Source of the DNA: Prochlorococcus sp. AG-412-J13
Lineage (GTDB): Bacteria; Cyanobacteriota; Cyanobacteriia; PCC-6307; Cyanobiaceae
Reading direction: 5' to 3'
DNA length: 64,000 bases
Assembly (NCBI GenBank): GCA_003214815.1
Contig: QCLE01000001.1
Coordinates: 1 to 64,000, forward strand
Under the pieces are notes generated by a model. That model made no database searches and was not told where the DNA came from. It worked only from the letters and a program-made list of their open reading frames with translations. Numbering within the stretch: the first letter of the stretch is position 1; each line of letters starts with the position of its first letter. Below are positions 35,368 through 45,647 of this stretch, piece after piece. A program made the translations under genes and the position numbers.

Positions 35368-36230
35368 AGTGGGACTTCTAAAGCAATTTTACCCAGCATT
35401 TGATTTCTATAATCTTCCAATAACTTATGAGACATTCTCCTTTTATCGCCTGAGGTATGTTTTGAAGCTGCTTCGTCGATCCAAGCAGAAGGACTCTTAA
35501 AGCCTTTTGCAATATCAACTCCATATCTATTAGATATTTGTTTAACTGAGATATTCGCATTCTTATCTTTGTTGAGAGTGGATATAATTTTGATAAATCC
35601 AATTGCGACACTCTCTATTTCATAAGCAGCCTCACCAATATCGTCACACAGTGCAAGATTAAGTGCTGATTTTTGATCTTCTAAATTTGGAGGTATAACA
35701 CCAGGAGCATCTAGCAGATCTATACCACTTTCTAATTTTATCCATCTTAAATTACGAGTCACGCCTGCTTTCCTAGCGCTATCTACAACTCTTTTTTTTG
35801 CAATTCTATTAATTAATGCTGACTTTCCTACGTTTGGGAAACCAAGTGTAAGGGCTCTAATTGGCCTAATTCGCATTCCTCTAGAGAGTCTTCTATCGTC
35901 GATTGACGACCTAGAATCTTTGGCTGACTTACAAATTTCTTTAATACCTATTCCTCTTTTAGAATCACACCAAAGAGGATATTGATCTTTGGCATTAAAC
36001 CATTTATTCCAACTATTGATTGTATTAGGGGAGATCATGTCTGATCTGTTAATAACAAGAATATGTTTTTTATTATTTATCCATTTATTTAAGTGTGGAT
36101 GTCCTGTTGACAAAGGAATTCGTGCATCTCTAACTTCTATAACTAAATCTACTTTATTGATAACTTCAGATAATTTCTTTTCTGCTTTTGCTATATGGCC
36201 TGGGTACCATTGAATTTTGGGTATGTCCAC
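35358..36230 (-). CDS. rbgA: Ribosome biogenesis GTPase YlqF/RbgA
   Basis: Circularly permuted GTPase: NRSD then GFPNVGKSALINR, DAPGVIPP. Confidence 0.95.
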   Translation of the reverse strand: MDIPKIQWYPGHIAKAEKKLSEVINKVDLVIEVRDARIPLSTGHPHLNKWINNKKHILVINRSDMISPNTINSWNKWFNAKDQYPLWCDSKRGIGIKEICKSAKDSRSSIDDRRLSRGMRIRPIRALTLGFPNVGKSALINRIAKKRVVDSARKAGVTRNLRWIKLESGIDLLDAPGVIPPNLEDQKSALNLALCDDIGEAAYEIESVAIGFIKIISTLNKDKNANISVKQISNRYGVDIAKGFKSPSAWIDEAASKHTSGDKRRMSHKLLEDYRNQMLGKIALEVPLWN

Positions 36231-36442
36231 TTCAATAAATCAAATAAAATTTTGTATTCCTTTAAGTTTTTATAAGTTTCAAAAGTATTTACTTCTAAAG
36301 TTTAGTATAAATTTAATGACTAAAAAATTTTTATAATCGTTAATTCTTAAAATTTATTAAGGCATAGGTAACAGTAACTACTTTTTAACCCAATAAGCCC
36401 AAATTAACGTTAGGGTCTTAAGATTAAAATTAAGCTTGTTTA

Positions 36443-37651
36443 ATGTCAAAATTATCTCTTTCCAGTCTTGATAAGACAAATTTAGAAGGAAAAAAAGTTC
36501 TTGTAAGAGTAGATTTTAATGTTCCATTAAATGAAGATGGTCAAATAACCGACGATACTCGTATTCGTGCAGCGATCCCAACTATTGAATATCTTATTAA
36601 TCATTCTGCAAAAGTTATATTAGCTGCTCATTTTGGTAGACCAAAGGGTCAGGTAAATGAAAAAATGAGATTAACTCCAGTAGCAGCAAGAGTAAGTGAA
36701 TTGTTGGGGCAAAATGTTTCTCTTACTAATAGTTGTATTGGTGATGAAGCAGTTGCACAATCAAATAGCTTATCTAATGGAGATGTTCTTTTACTTGAAA
36801 ATGTTCGTTTTTTTGGTGAAGAGGAAAATAATGACCTGGAGTTCGCTAAAAAATTAGCATCACATGCAGATATGTATGTAAATGATGCTTTCGGTGCTGC
36901 TCATAGAGCTCATGCTTCAACTCAGGGTGTTACTAATTATTTAAGTCCCTCGGTGGCTGGATTCCTTTTAGAAAAAGAATTGAAATACTTGCAAGGAGCA
37001 ATAGATTCCCCAAAGCGTCCATTGGCAGCAATAGTTGGAGGATCAAAGGTTAGTAGCAAAATAGGAGTACTTGATTCTTTACTAGATAAGTGTGACAAAA
37101 TAATGATTGGTGGAGGTATGATTTTCACTTTTTATAAAGCTAGAGGTTTAGATGTCGGAAAGAGCCTTGTAGAAGAAGATAAACTCGAGCTTGCTAAAGA
37201 TTTAGAAGCAAAAGCAAAAGCAAAAGGAGTAGAATTATTATTACCCACTGATGTTGTTTTAGCTGATGAATTTTCTCCGGACGCCAATAGTAAAATATCT
37301 CAAATTGATTCAATTAGTGGGAATTGGATGGGTCTCGATATTGGTCCAGATTCCATTAAAGTTTTTCAGAATGCTCTTGCAGAATGTAAGACAATTATTT
37401 GGAATGGTCCAATGGGAGTTTTTGAATTTGATAAATTTGCAGACGGTACAAATGCAATAGCTACGACTCTTGCGGACTTAAGTGCTTTTTCTGAAGTTTG
37501 TACAATAATTGGTGGTGGAGATTCAGTCGCAGCAGTAGAGAAAGCAGGATTAGCTGAGAAAATGTCTCATATATCTACTGGAGGTGGCGCAAGTTTGGAA
37601 CTTTTAGAAGGTAAAACCTTACCAGGTGTAGCTGCGTTAAACGACGCTTAG
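36443..37651 (+). CDS. pgk: Phosphoglycerate kinase
   Basis: [32 protein letters not shown]. Confidence 0.98.
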   Translation: MSKLSLSSLDKTNLEGKKVLVRVDFNVPLNEDGQITDDTRIRAAIPTIEYLINHSAKVILAAHFGRPKGQVNEKMRLTPVAARVSELLGQNVSLTNSCIGDEAVAQSNSLSNGDVLLLENVRFFGEEENNDLEFAKKLASHADMYVNDAFGAAHRAHASTQGVTNYLSPSVAGFLLEKELKYLQGAIDSPKRPLAAIVGGSKVSSKIGVLDSLLDKCDKIMIGGGMIFTFYKARGLDVGKSLVEEDKLELAKDLEAKAKAKGVELLLPTDVVLADEFSPDANSKISQIDSISGNWMGLDIGPDSIKVFQNALAECKTIIWNGPMGVFEFDKFADGTNAIATTLADLSAFSEVCTIIGGGDSVAAVEKAGLAEKMSHISTGGGASLELLEGKTLPGVAALNDA

Positions 37652-37652
37652 G

Positions 37653-38387
37653 CTATATCTCATCAACAATATCAATACTCTTTGTGAAAGTAATCATTCC
37701 CTCAGGGTGAGCTATGATTCCTGACCAAATTTGTATACCTGGTTTTGAAGGGGCTCTTGTTATTTTAAAAATCCCTCCAGACGCCAATGGCTCCAATAAT
37801 ATTTCTTTTTCAAAAAATGAATTAACTTGATGAGGTTTTATAGCTCCAGCAATAATCACTTCTTCAAGAGGCTTATTTAGAATTATATCGATATCATATT
37901 TTGAACCAGTAAGAACTCTATCAGGAATTTTAAAACTAATATCTATATTTTTATTATCGTTTCTTATAATTGTGAATAAATTTTTGATAATCCCTTCATC
38001 TATTTTCCCATTGACGATTGAAAATAAATAATCAAAATTGGATTCGAGTATATATATTTCTCCATTAACTATTTTTTCCCCAGAAACTTTTATTCGCAAA
38101 ATATCTTCATTTGGAATATTAGATTTGAATCTTTTGATCTTCCATTTGCTGTTAGGAAAATCATTAATAATCTTTGAAAATTGTTTTGGTATATTTTGGC
38201 TTTCTTCATTTCTAAAATTTTTTCTAATCAATTCTAAATCTCTTGCATTTAAGGATTCTTCTAGATTTCTTATAAAATCAACTTTTAAAGTTTGAGTTAT
38301 TGCTGAATAGGGAATAATAAGATAAACAAATAAGTAGAGAAGAAATCCTATATTTTTGAATAAGTTTAAATTAAACATATTAATCAT
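37653..38387 (-). CDS. Conserved hypothetical, probable exported/membrane-anchored protein
   Basis: Full-length ORF with N-terminal hydrophobic segment; no recognised domain. Confidence 0.75.
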   Translation of the reverse strand: MINMFNLNLFKNIGFLLYLFVYLIIPYSAITQTLKVDFIRNLEESLNARDLELIRKNFRNEESQNIPKQFSKIINDFPNSKWKIKRFKSNIPNEDILRIKVSGEKIVNGEIYILESNFDYLFSIVNGKIDEGIIKNLFTIIRNDNKNIDISFKIPDRVLTGSKYDIDIILNKPLEEVIIAGAIKPHQVNSFFEKEILLEPLASGGIFKITRAPSKPGIQIWSGIIAHPEGMITFTKSIDIVDEI

Positions 38388-38419
38388 TGGTTATTGTTAT
38401 TCTACTAATTTAAGTTTTT

Positions 38420-39511
38420 ATGTCTAAAAAAAATAATTTATTAGTCGCAGCCAGTGGGACAGGGGGGCATATTTTCCCAGCCTTAGCAGTTTCTAGAGAG
38501 GTGGAAGATGAATGGAATATTCATTGGTTGGGTGTTCATCAAAGACTTGATGCAAATTTTATTCCCAAAAAATATAATTTGAGGACTTTGAATATAAAGA
38601 CACCAAGAAAAAATATTTTTTTGTTTTATCAATATATAGAAATTTTAATGTCAACTTTCCAAATAATTAGGATCTTAAAAGAAAAAAAAATTAACTTAGT
38701 TTTTACAACTGGCGGTTATATATCAGCACCTACTATTGTTGCTTCAAAACTTCTAAGGATACCTATCATTATTCATGAATCAAATGTAATTCCAGGAGTG
38801 GTCACGAAAAATTTTGGTTTTTTATGTAACTATGTTCTTTTAGGATTTAAGAAAACAAATTCTTATTTAAAAAATTGTAAAACTATTTTCACTGGAACAC
38901 CTTTAAGAGAGCAATTCTATAAATTTAATTATTTGCCAGAATGGGTTCCAACAGGAAATGGACCTCTTTTGATTGTTATGGGAGGTAGTCAAGGAGCAAA
39001 AGCTATAAATCAAATTCTTTATGAATCTCTAGAATTTTTAATAAAAAAACAGTTTCGGATAGTTCATATTATTGGCGAATCTAATCAACAACCTTTTCAT
39101 GTAAAAAACTCCAAAAATTATATTCAAAAGAAATTTACTAATGAAATAGCAGCTTTAATTCAAAACTGTGATCTTGTAATATCTAGATCTGGTGCAGGAA
39201 CAATCAATGAACTAATAGAGGCTGAAAAACCTTCAATTTTAATTCCATATCCAGATTCTAAAAATAATCATCAGGAGAAAAATGCAATGATTCTTGCTGA
39301 AAGTGGAGGCTCAGTTTTAATCAATCAGAATAAAATTTCTAAAGAAGTTTTTGAAGAAACTCTAGAAAGAATTTTTAAAATAAAATCAAGAAAGGGAAAA
39401 ATTCATTATGAAATATTAGATCTCATGAAGAAAAACATGGAAAATAATAATAAAATTCAATCTAAAAATGAGATTAAAAAATTTATTAATTATTTTTTAA
39501 AGGAATTCTGA
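38420..39511 (+). CDS. murG: UDP-GlcNAc:undecaprenyl-PP-MurNAc-pentapeptide GlcNAc transferase
   Basis: ASGTGGHIFPALAV, GGYISAP, SRSGAGTINELI. Confidence 0.96.
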   Translation: MSKKNNLLVAASGTGGHIFPALAVSREVEDEWNIHWLGVHQRLDANFIPKKYNLRTLNIKTPRKNIFLFYQYIEILMSTFQIIRILKEKKINLVFTTGGYISAPTIVASKLLRIPIIIHESNVIPGVVTKNFGFLCNYVLLGFKKTNSYLKNCKTIFTGTPLREQFYKFNYLPEWVPTGNGPLLIVMGGSQGAKAINQILYESLEFLIKKQFRIVHIIGESNQQPFHVKNSKNYIQKKFTNEIAALIQNCDLVISRSGAGTINELIEAEKPSILIPYPDSKNNHQEKNAMILAESGGSVLINQNKISKEVFEETLERIFKIKSRKGKIHYEILDLMKKNMENNNKIQSKNEIKKFINYFLKEF

Positions 39512-40614
39512 ATTTCTTTACATAAAAGAGTGTTATTTTTCCTATTCTGCAAACTTATTCTTGCCCAATTTTCGTCAAGAAATCTAAATGAAGTGCATTC
39601 TCTAAGCAATATTCCCTTATTTTCTAAGTATTTTATATTTGGCGACAAGGATGTTTTACTTTCTATTAAAAAAAAGTTGGTTGAAGAGTTATGAACTTTA
39701 AGGTTCTCTATTTTTGATAATTTTTCAAATACTCTCTTTTTTTCAATATTTATCCAGCTGTGAATCTGTTTTGTCCACTGTTCATAGAATTTCTTATTAC
39801 TTAGTAGATCAATTCCGGCTTTAATAGCAAATGAATTTAAAGGCCAAGGATCTCTATTAATTTCCCATTGTTTAAGTTTTTTCGATGAGCCAATAACGTA
39901 ACCTAATCTAAGACCAGGAATATTGAAGATTTTGGTCAAGCTTCTCAAGACTAATAAATTATCAAATTTTTGGGTTAATGGTATTAAAGATTCTTTGTCT
40001 CCATTAGGTGTTGTCGATAAGAAAGCTTCATCACAGATAACTAATTTATATTTTTTCACAACTTCCTCCAATGAATTCTTTTCCCATAATTGGCCGGTAG
40101 GGTTATGTGGATTTGTTATCCAAATAACATCACCTTTTGGATGAAGCGGAAATGATTGAGGAAAAATATCATTCCAGTTTTTTGGTAATTCGCAATGTAT
40201 AAAATTGCTATTCCAACAATTTAAAGATCTTTCATAATCAACAAATGATGGAGAAGGAATACAACTTATTCCAAATTTGGATGCTTCATAACCTGCCCAG
40301 GTTATTAGTTCAGAAGCTCCATTTCCAGGCAATATATTGTCTGGATTTATCCCATGAAATTTACCGATTATTTCTTTCAGATCACTCAAGTTTCTCTCTG
40401 GGTAATATCTAAATCCAAGATTCTTAATTCCCGCATTTAATGAATCTATTAGTATTTGAGGTGGATCAAAGGGTACTAACGAGGCACTTGCGTCAATGAT
40501 TTCAGAGGGTAATAAATTTAATTTTTTTGCATTTGCATATACATTTCCTCCATGCTTTAAGTTTGATATTTGCATGGCTAATGTTGAGTAATCATTAGTT
40601 TCCGATTTGTTCAT
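39490..40614 (-). CDS. PLP-dependent aminotransferase, CobD/CobC (threonine-phosphate decarboxylase)-like
   Basis: Class I/II fold (TNPHNPTGQLW, RSLTKIFNIPGLRLGY); N-terminal LKHGGNVYANA resembles CobD. Confidence 0.85.
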   Translation of the reverse strand: MNKSETNDYSTLAMQISNLKHGGNVYANAKKLNLLPSEIIDASASLVPFDPPQILIDSLNAGIKNLGFRYYPERNLSDLKEIIGKFHGINPDNILPGNGASELITWAGYEASKFGISCIPSPSFVDYERSLNCWNSNFIHCELPKNWNDIFPQSFPLHPKGDVIWITNPHNPTGQLWEKNSLEEVVKKYKLVICDEAFLSTTPNGDKESLIPLTQKFDNLLVLRSLTKIFNIPGLRLGYVIGSSKKLKQWEINRDPWPLNSFAIKAGIDLLSNKKFYEQWTKQIHSWINIEKKRVFEKLSKIENLKVHNSSTNFFLIESKTSLSPNIKYLENKGILLRECTSFRFLDENWARISLQNRKNNTLLCKEIQNSFKK

Positions 40615-40631
40615 TATTCATTTTCTAATTT

Positions 40632-41801
40632 TTATTTAACCCATTTTAATTCTGATCCAATGGCCTCTTTAATATTGGACAATTGATGGATATTGAGTTG
40701 CTTTAAAATCCCTTCAAGTATATTGGGGACTAATTGTGGCCCCTTATATATCCATCCCGTATAAAGTTGAATTAATGATGCTCCAGAACAAATTCTTTCC
40801 CAAGCCGATTCAGGACTATCGATTCCGCCAACGCCAATTAAAATAATCTTTTTATCAATATTATGAATATGTTTTATTATTTGATTTGCTTTTTTTTGTA
40901 GAGGCTTTCCACTTAATCCTCCATTTTCTTCAGAAAGTAATAATCCTGTTTGCCTGATCTTCCTATTTTCAAGACCTAATCTATCTATGCTGGTGTTAGT
41001 AGCAATTATCCCATCGATATTTTCCTCGATTATTAACTGGCAAATATCTTCAATATCTTTAGGGCTTAAATCTGGCGCAATTTTTACAAATAATGGTGGA
41101 CAATTAGGTAAGTTTTTAATTTCTCTAAGAAGTTCTTTTAGAAGTATTGGATCTTGCAACTTTCTTAGTCCTTCAGTATTTGGAGAACTTACGTTTATTG
41201 CTGCGTAATCACAATATGGAATTAATAATTTTAGAGAAGTTAAATAATCATCTTTTGCTTGAGATAAGCCTGTTATTTTAGACTTACCGAAATTTATCCC
41301 TAAACAAATACTATCCCTGTTTTTTTTGAACTCAATACCCTGCTCAAGAAAATTTTTAACCAGATTTTCTGCACCATTATTATTGAAACCCATCCTATTT
41401 AATGCTGCTTCTTCTTCAGCTAATCTAAATAACCTTGGTTTTGGATTACCATTTTGAGCAAATTTAGTTACTGTACCAAGTTCTGCAAATCCAAAGCCAA
41501 AATCTTTCCATATATTTGCAGCATTTCCATTTTTGTCAAAACCCGCAGCTAAACCAATTGGATTACAAAAATTTATTCCACATATGTTCTGACTTAACCT
41601 TTTATCAATTACAGAAAATTCTTCATTTAGATTTTTTAGGATTGATGAAACTAAAGGCCAATTATATTTTCTTGAACTAAATGATAGAAGGCTAAGAGAT
41701 AAATTAGTTAAATATTCTGCATCTATTCCAGAATCATTTTTTAGTATAGGGGTCATCAAGTTTTTATAAAGATTTTTAAATCCCCCCTTTTGTTCATTCA
41801 T
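40632..41801 (-). CDS. pyrD: Dihydroorotate dehydrogenase (class 2)
   Basis: NPIGLAAGFDKNG, INVSSPNTEGLR, TGWIYKGP. Confidence 0.97.
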   Translation of the reverse strand: MNEQKGGFKNLYKNLMTPILKNDSGIDAEYLTNLSLSLLSFSSRKYNWPLVSSILKNLNEEFSVIDKRLSQNICGINFCNPIGLAAGFDKNGNAANIWKDFGFGFAELGTVTKFAQNGNPKPRLFRLAEEEAALNRMGFNNNGAENLVKNFLEQGIEFKKNRDSICLGINFGKSKITGLSQAKDDYLTSLKLLIPYCDYAAINVSSPNTEGLRKLQDPILLKELLREIKNLPNCPPLFVKIAPDLSPKDIEDICQLIIEENIDGIIATNTSIDRLGLENRKIRQTGLLLSEENGGLSGKPLQKKANQIIKHIHNIDKKIILIGVGGIDSPESAWERICSGASLIQLYTGWIYKGPQLVPNILEGILKQLNIHQLSNIKEAIGSELKWVK

Positions 41802-41807
41802 AAAAAA

Positions 41808-42527
41808 TTAGGATTCTTTTTTTTCTATTATCCAATATTTTTTATCTTTAGGAATCAATCTCCAATTACGCCATTCAAAAAGTAAATATTGTTTTATCTT
41901 TACGTGGTTTTCTTCACCTAATAAATTACTTAGTTCTAGTGAAGTTAATAAGTACTTTTTTTCAGCAAATTTTTGAATTAATTCATTTCTTGATAATAAT
42001 TCCTGAATTTCTGAAGGTGCATTTTTTTCAAAAAATCCTACTGAAGATTCAGATTCTTTTAAGTTACTTTTTAGAGATATACCTTTGCTATAATTAGTCG
42101 CGATTTTATCTACCCTATCATTTTGTTTGTCACCGCTATGGCCTTTGACATATTCCATTACAAGACCATTAATTCTTAATTGATCAATTTTTTGCCATAG
42201 ATCAAGATTTTGCACTGATTTCCCCGAGCTTGTTTTCCATCCATTTCTCTTCCAATTGATAATCCACTTTGTATAACCCTCTATGACATATTTACTATCA
42301 GTTCTTAATTTAAAGTTCTCTTTTAATTTGTAGGTTTTTAATTTCTCAAGAGTTTTTATAGCCGCAGTTAGTTCCATTCTATTATTAGTAGTATTTTGCT
42401 CGGAACCACCTATTTCTAATTCGCTGTTATCATCAAAAATTATTAAACCGCCCCAACCACCTGGACCTGGATTACCACTGCAGGCTCCATCTGTTGCGGC
42501 TTCAATCGCAATACTATCATTATTCAT
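41808..42527 (-). CDS. rnhA: Ribonuclease HI with C-terminal extension
   Basis: ATDGACSGNPGPGGWGG, NNRMELTA, RTDSKYV, HSGDKQNDRVD. Confidence 0.95.
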   Translation of the reverse strand: MNNDSIAIEAATDGACSGNPGPGGWGGLIIFDDNSELEIGGSEQNTTNNRMELTAAIKTLEKLKTYKLKENFKLRTDSKYVIEGYTKWIINWKRNGWKTSSGKSVQNLDLWQKIDQLRINGLVMEYVKGHSGDKQNDRVDKIATNYSKGISLKSNLKESESSVGFFEKNAPSEIQELLSRNELIQKFAEKKYLLTSLELSNLLGEENHVKIKQYLLFEWRNWRLIPKDKKYWIIEKKES

Positions 42528-42535
42528 AATTTTTG

Positions 42536-42560
42536 AAGCCGATATTAAGGGTATCGGCTT
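42536..42560 (-). promoter_or_regulatory. Perfect 9-bp stem hairpin between rplL and rnhA
   Basis: Minus strand AAGCCGATA-CCCTTAA-TATCGGCTT, flanked by TTTTTTC / CAAAAA that can extend the stem past a C.C mismatch. Confidence 0.7.
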
Positions 42561-42574
42561 GAAAAAATGTATTC

Positions 42575-42970
42575 TTACTTAAGTGTAACTTTACCGCCAG
42601 CTTCTTCAATCTCTTTCTTTAAAGATTCAGCATCTGCTTTGGCTATTCCTTCTTTTACTGTTTTTGGTGCTGATTCAACAAGTGCTTTTGCATCGCCAAG
42701 ACCTAGTCCAGTTGCATTTCTTACAACTTTAAGTACTTTGATTTTTGCAGTTGCATCAAAGCTTTCGAGAACTACATCAAATTCAGTTTTTTCTTCAGCA
42801 GCGCCACCATCTGCGTCACCGCCAGCTGCTCCTGGAGCCGCCATTACTACACCTGCAGAAGCTGCAGCAGATACACCAAAAGCCTCTTCAATTTGCTTTA
42901 CAAGCTCAGATGCTTCTAAAAGTGATAGAGATTTTAATGATTCAAGAATTTCTTCAGTTTTTGCGGACAT
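42575..42970 (-). CDS. rplL: 50S ribosomal protein L7/L12
   Basis: Ala/Gly hinge; [44 protein letters not shown]. Confidence 0.98.
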   Translation of the reverse strand: MSAKTEEILESLKSLSLLEASELVKQIEEAFGVSAAASAGVVMAAPGAAGGDADGGAAEEKTEFDVVLESFDATAKIKVLKVVRNATGLGLGDAKALVESAPKTVKEGIAKADAESLKKEIEEAGGKVTLK

Positions 42971-42998
42971 TTTCTTAAAAGTTAATTAGGTTTTGAAT

Positions 42999-43526
42999 TT
43001 AGGATTCTGATTTTTCAGAATGTTGTTTAAGTGATCTAGCAAGTCCAGAAGGTACTTCATTAATAGAGATCGCAATTTTTGTTGCAACGCCATTAAGAGC
43101 GCCAGCAATTTTTGCCATCAATACTTCTTTAGATGGAAGACTTGCAATTTCTTTTATTTCAGAATCGCTTAGAAGTCTGCCTTCAAATAAAGCTCCTTTG
43201 GTTTCGGATTTTTTGGTGTCTTGTTGAAATGATTGGATAGCTTTTACAGCACCACCAACATCTTCTTTGATTAAGACAAAAGCATTTGTTCCGGTCAGTA
43301 AAGATTTAAGATCGTTCCAATTACTATCTCCATCAATTGCTTTACGCATTAATGAATTTTTAGTAACTTTGCAAATGCCATTAGTTGTTTGCAATCTAGA
43401 TCGCAAATCTGACATCTCTTTGATAGTTAAACCTTTATAGTCAAGAACTACAGCCATTTCCGAGTCGTTTAATAGAGATTTAATCTCAGTAACGATTTGT
43501 TGCTTATTCTCTAGTGTTCGGCCCAT
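42999..43526 (-). CDS. rplJ: 50S ribosomal protein L10
   Basis: [17 protein letters not shown]; adjacent to rplL. Confidence 0.97.
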   Translation of the reverse strand: MGRTLENKQQIVTEIKSLLNDSEMAVVLDYKGLTIKEMSDLRSRLQTTNGICKVTKNSLMRKAIDGDSNWNDLKSLLTGTNAFVLIKEDVGGAVKAIQSFQQDTKKSETKGALFEGRLLSDSEIKEIASLPSKEVLMAKIAGALNGVATKIAISINEVPSGLARSLKQHSEKSES

Positions 43527-43531
43527 TGATG

Positions 43532-43669
43532 TTTTTTGGATCGTAATTTAGGGAGAGCAGGAAATGCGGCAAAGTCCTTTTAAAGAGGCCGCTTTTATTA
43601 GATCCAAAAAGAAATAATTTAAGACGAGTCCTCGGTAGGAATTAAAAATTTAGAATAACTAAATCTACC
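43532..43669 (-). promoter_or_regulatory. Ribosomal L10 leader (rplJL autoregulatory 5' UTR)
   Basis: Minus strand: TTTTTGGATC (43601-43610) pairs with GATCCAAAAAA (43532-43542), enclosing GCGGC/GCCGC; second hairpin GGTAG-ATTTAG...CTAAAT...CTACC upstream; correct position between rplA and rplJ. Confidence 0.8.
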
Positions 43670-43716
43670 TACTTTCTTTGGCCGTATTATTGCACTTTAA
43701 ATTATACTACAAAGCG

Positions 43717-44424
43717 TTAACCTTCAGGTTGGTAATCTTGTACAGCATTTATGTCTACTTGCACTGAAGGGCCCATTGTTGAAGTGACATAAAAGGTTTT
43801 CCAATACTTTCCCTTAGCTCCACTTGGTTTATTTTTATCAATTGATTCTTGTAAGGTTTTTAAGTTGTCAAATAGAGCCTCTTTTGTGAAACTTGCTTTT
43901 CCAAAGCGGACATGAACGATTCCAGCCTTATCTGCTCTAAATTCCAGTTTGCCAGCTTTGAATTCTTTGATTGCATTAGCAATGTCATTAGTTACTGTCC
44001 CAGCTTTAGGATTAGGCATTAAACCTCTAGGTCCTAGAACTCTTCCTAATTTTGCAACCTTTGGCATCATATCTGGAGTTGCAATAAGTAGATCAAACTC
44101 CATATTTCCTTTGTTGATGCTTTCCACAAGATCTTCTTCGCCAAATAAATCTGCACCAGCAGCCTTAGCTTTCGATACATTCTCACCGCTTGTAATTACT
44201 GCAATTTTGATGCTTTGACCAGTACCATGTGGTAATGCAACAGTGGTCCTTAATTGTTGATCAGTATATTTTGGATCAATACCTAAACGTATATGTGCTT
44301 CAATAGTTTCATCAAATTTTGCATTAGCATTTTCCTTGATAATACTAAGAGCTTCAAGTGGTGCGTAAATGCGATCTTCTATCTTTGTTGATAGAGCCGT
44401 CATTCTTTTGGATAGTTTTTTCAT
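43717..44424 (-). CDS. rplA: 50S ribosomal protein L1
   Basis: [16 protein letters not shown] signature. Confidence 0.98.
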   Translation of the reverse strand: MKKLSKRMTALSTKIEDRIYAPLEALSIIKENANAKFDETIEAHIRLGIDPKYTDQQLRTTVALPHGTGQSIKIAVITSGENVSKAKAAGADLFGEEDLVESINKGNMEFDLLIATPDMMPKVAKLGRVLGPRGLMPNPKAGTVTNDIANAIKEFKAGKLEFRADKAGIVHVRFGKASFTKEALFDNLKTLQESIDKNKPSGAKGKYWKTFYVTSTMGPSVQVDINAVQDYQPEG

Positions 44425-44490
44425 AATAATATTGGGTGCGAACGGTTATTAACTAACCTCCCCTAAATAGTGAGAAATTTTGTATTGAAC

Positions 44491-44916
44491 TCAATCAGTG
44501 ATAGAGACGCCCATATTACGAGCAGTACCCTCAATTACTTTCATTGCTGATTCAACACTAGAACAGTTTAGATCAGGAAGCTTAGTTTTGGCTATTTCTT
44601 CTAATTGAGCTTTACTTATATTCCCAACAGAGCCTTTTGCGGATTCACCTGATCCTTTCTCTATACCAGCTGCTTTTGTTATTAAGACGGAAGCAGGAGG
44701 TGTTTTTGTGATAAAAGTAAAGCTTCTATCTTCAAAAACAGAAATCTCGACTGGAATTACAAAACCTGCTTTATCTTGTGTCCTTGCGTTGTATTCTTTG
44801 CAAAATGCCATGATATTGACACCATGTTGTCCTAAAGCTGGCCCTACAGGAGGAGCAGGATTTGCTTTGCCTGCTTGTAGAGCAAGCTTGATAACTGCAA
44901 CAATTTTTTTTGCCAT
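44491..44916 (-). CDS. rplK: 50S ribosomal protein L11
   Basis: [24 protein letters not shown]. Confidence 0.98.
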   Translation of the reverse strand: MAKKIVAVIKLALQAGKANPAPPVGPALGQHGVNIMAFCKEYNARTQDKAGFVIPVEISVFEDRSFTFITKTPPASVLITKAAGIEKGSGESAKGSVGNISKAQLEEIAKTKLPDLNCSSVESAMKVIEGTARNMGVSITD

Positions 44917-44983
44917 TAGATTAGAGAATTTAAACTGAAGTAGAAAATCATAATTTTACTCGATAAACAAGAACAATTAGAAA

Positions 44984-45595
44984 TTAATTTTGTTTATTGA
45001 TTTGGGAGAATTCTAATTCTACAGGAGTCTCGCGCCCAAATATTGAAAGTAATGCTTTTAATTTATTTCTTTCCCCAGAAACTTCTATAACTTCTCCCTG
45101 GAAATCCTTGAATGGACCACTAGTTACTATGATTCTATCTTTTTCTTCAATATCCAACTTTATTACAGCTTTTTTCTCTGATGCGCGCTTAAAGATTCTA
45201 TTCACTTCTTGTCTGGATAATGGTCGCGGTTTGATATGACCTCGCGATCTTCCGCTGCCTCTCCCGTCTTCAGCACCCACAAAGTTAATTACATTTGGAG
45301 TACTTTTTACAGCCATCATTGTATCTTCATCCAAAATCATTCTTACGAGGACATAACCTGGAAAAACTTTTTCTTCAGTAGTTTGCCTACTTCCATCTTT
45401 TTTTAATTTAATTCCTGGAGTTTGGGGTATTTCAATTTCAATGATTCGATTATTAACTCCTAAAGTTACTGATCTCTGTTCAAGAGTCGCTTTTACTTTT
45501 TTTTCACAGCTTGATGCTACTTGAACAGCATACCATCTTGCTATGCTAGTTTTTGCTTTTGAAGAACCAAGGCTTGTAGTCAATTCATTACTCAT
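44984..45595 (-). CDS. nusG: Transcription antitermination protein NusG
   Basis: WYAVQVASSCEKKVK; FPGYVLVRM; KOW GPFKDFQGEV. Confidence 0.97.
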   Translation of the reverse strand: MSNELTTSLGSSKAKTSIARWYAVQVASSCEKKVKATLEQRSVTLGVNNRIIEIEIPQTPGIKLKKDGSRQTTEEKVFPGYVLVRMILDEDTMMAVKSTPNVINFVGAEDGRGSGRSRGHIKPRPLSRQEVNRIFKRASEKKAVIKLDIEEKDRIIVTSGPFKDFQGEVIEVSGERNKLKALLSIFGRETPVELEFSQINKQN

Positions 45596-45647
45596 TTTTT
45601 TCTAGAAGCTTAATAAAGATCTTTATTAATGGATGTTCAGGGATAAT

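Noticed and set aside
37206-37232. Short AAAGCAAAAGC-type direct repeat in pgk
   Set aside because: Codes for the EAKAKAKG stretch of Pgk; ordinary microrepeat
37266-37460. Alternative-frame ORF inside pgk
   Set aside because: Out-of-frame shadow of a conserved glycolytic gene; the same applies to 35378..35611 in rbgA and 1732..1914 in ndhG
42567-42989. Plus-strand 140-aa ORF (and 42745..42978) opposite rplL
   Set aside because: Antisense to a certain ribosomal protein gene; Ser/Ala/Pro-rich composition is the mirror of the Ala-rich L7/L12 hinge
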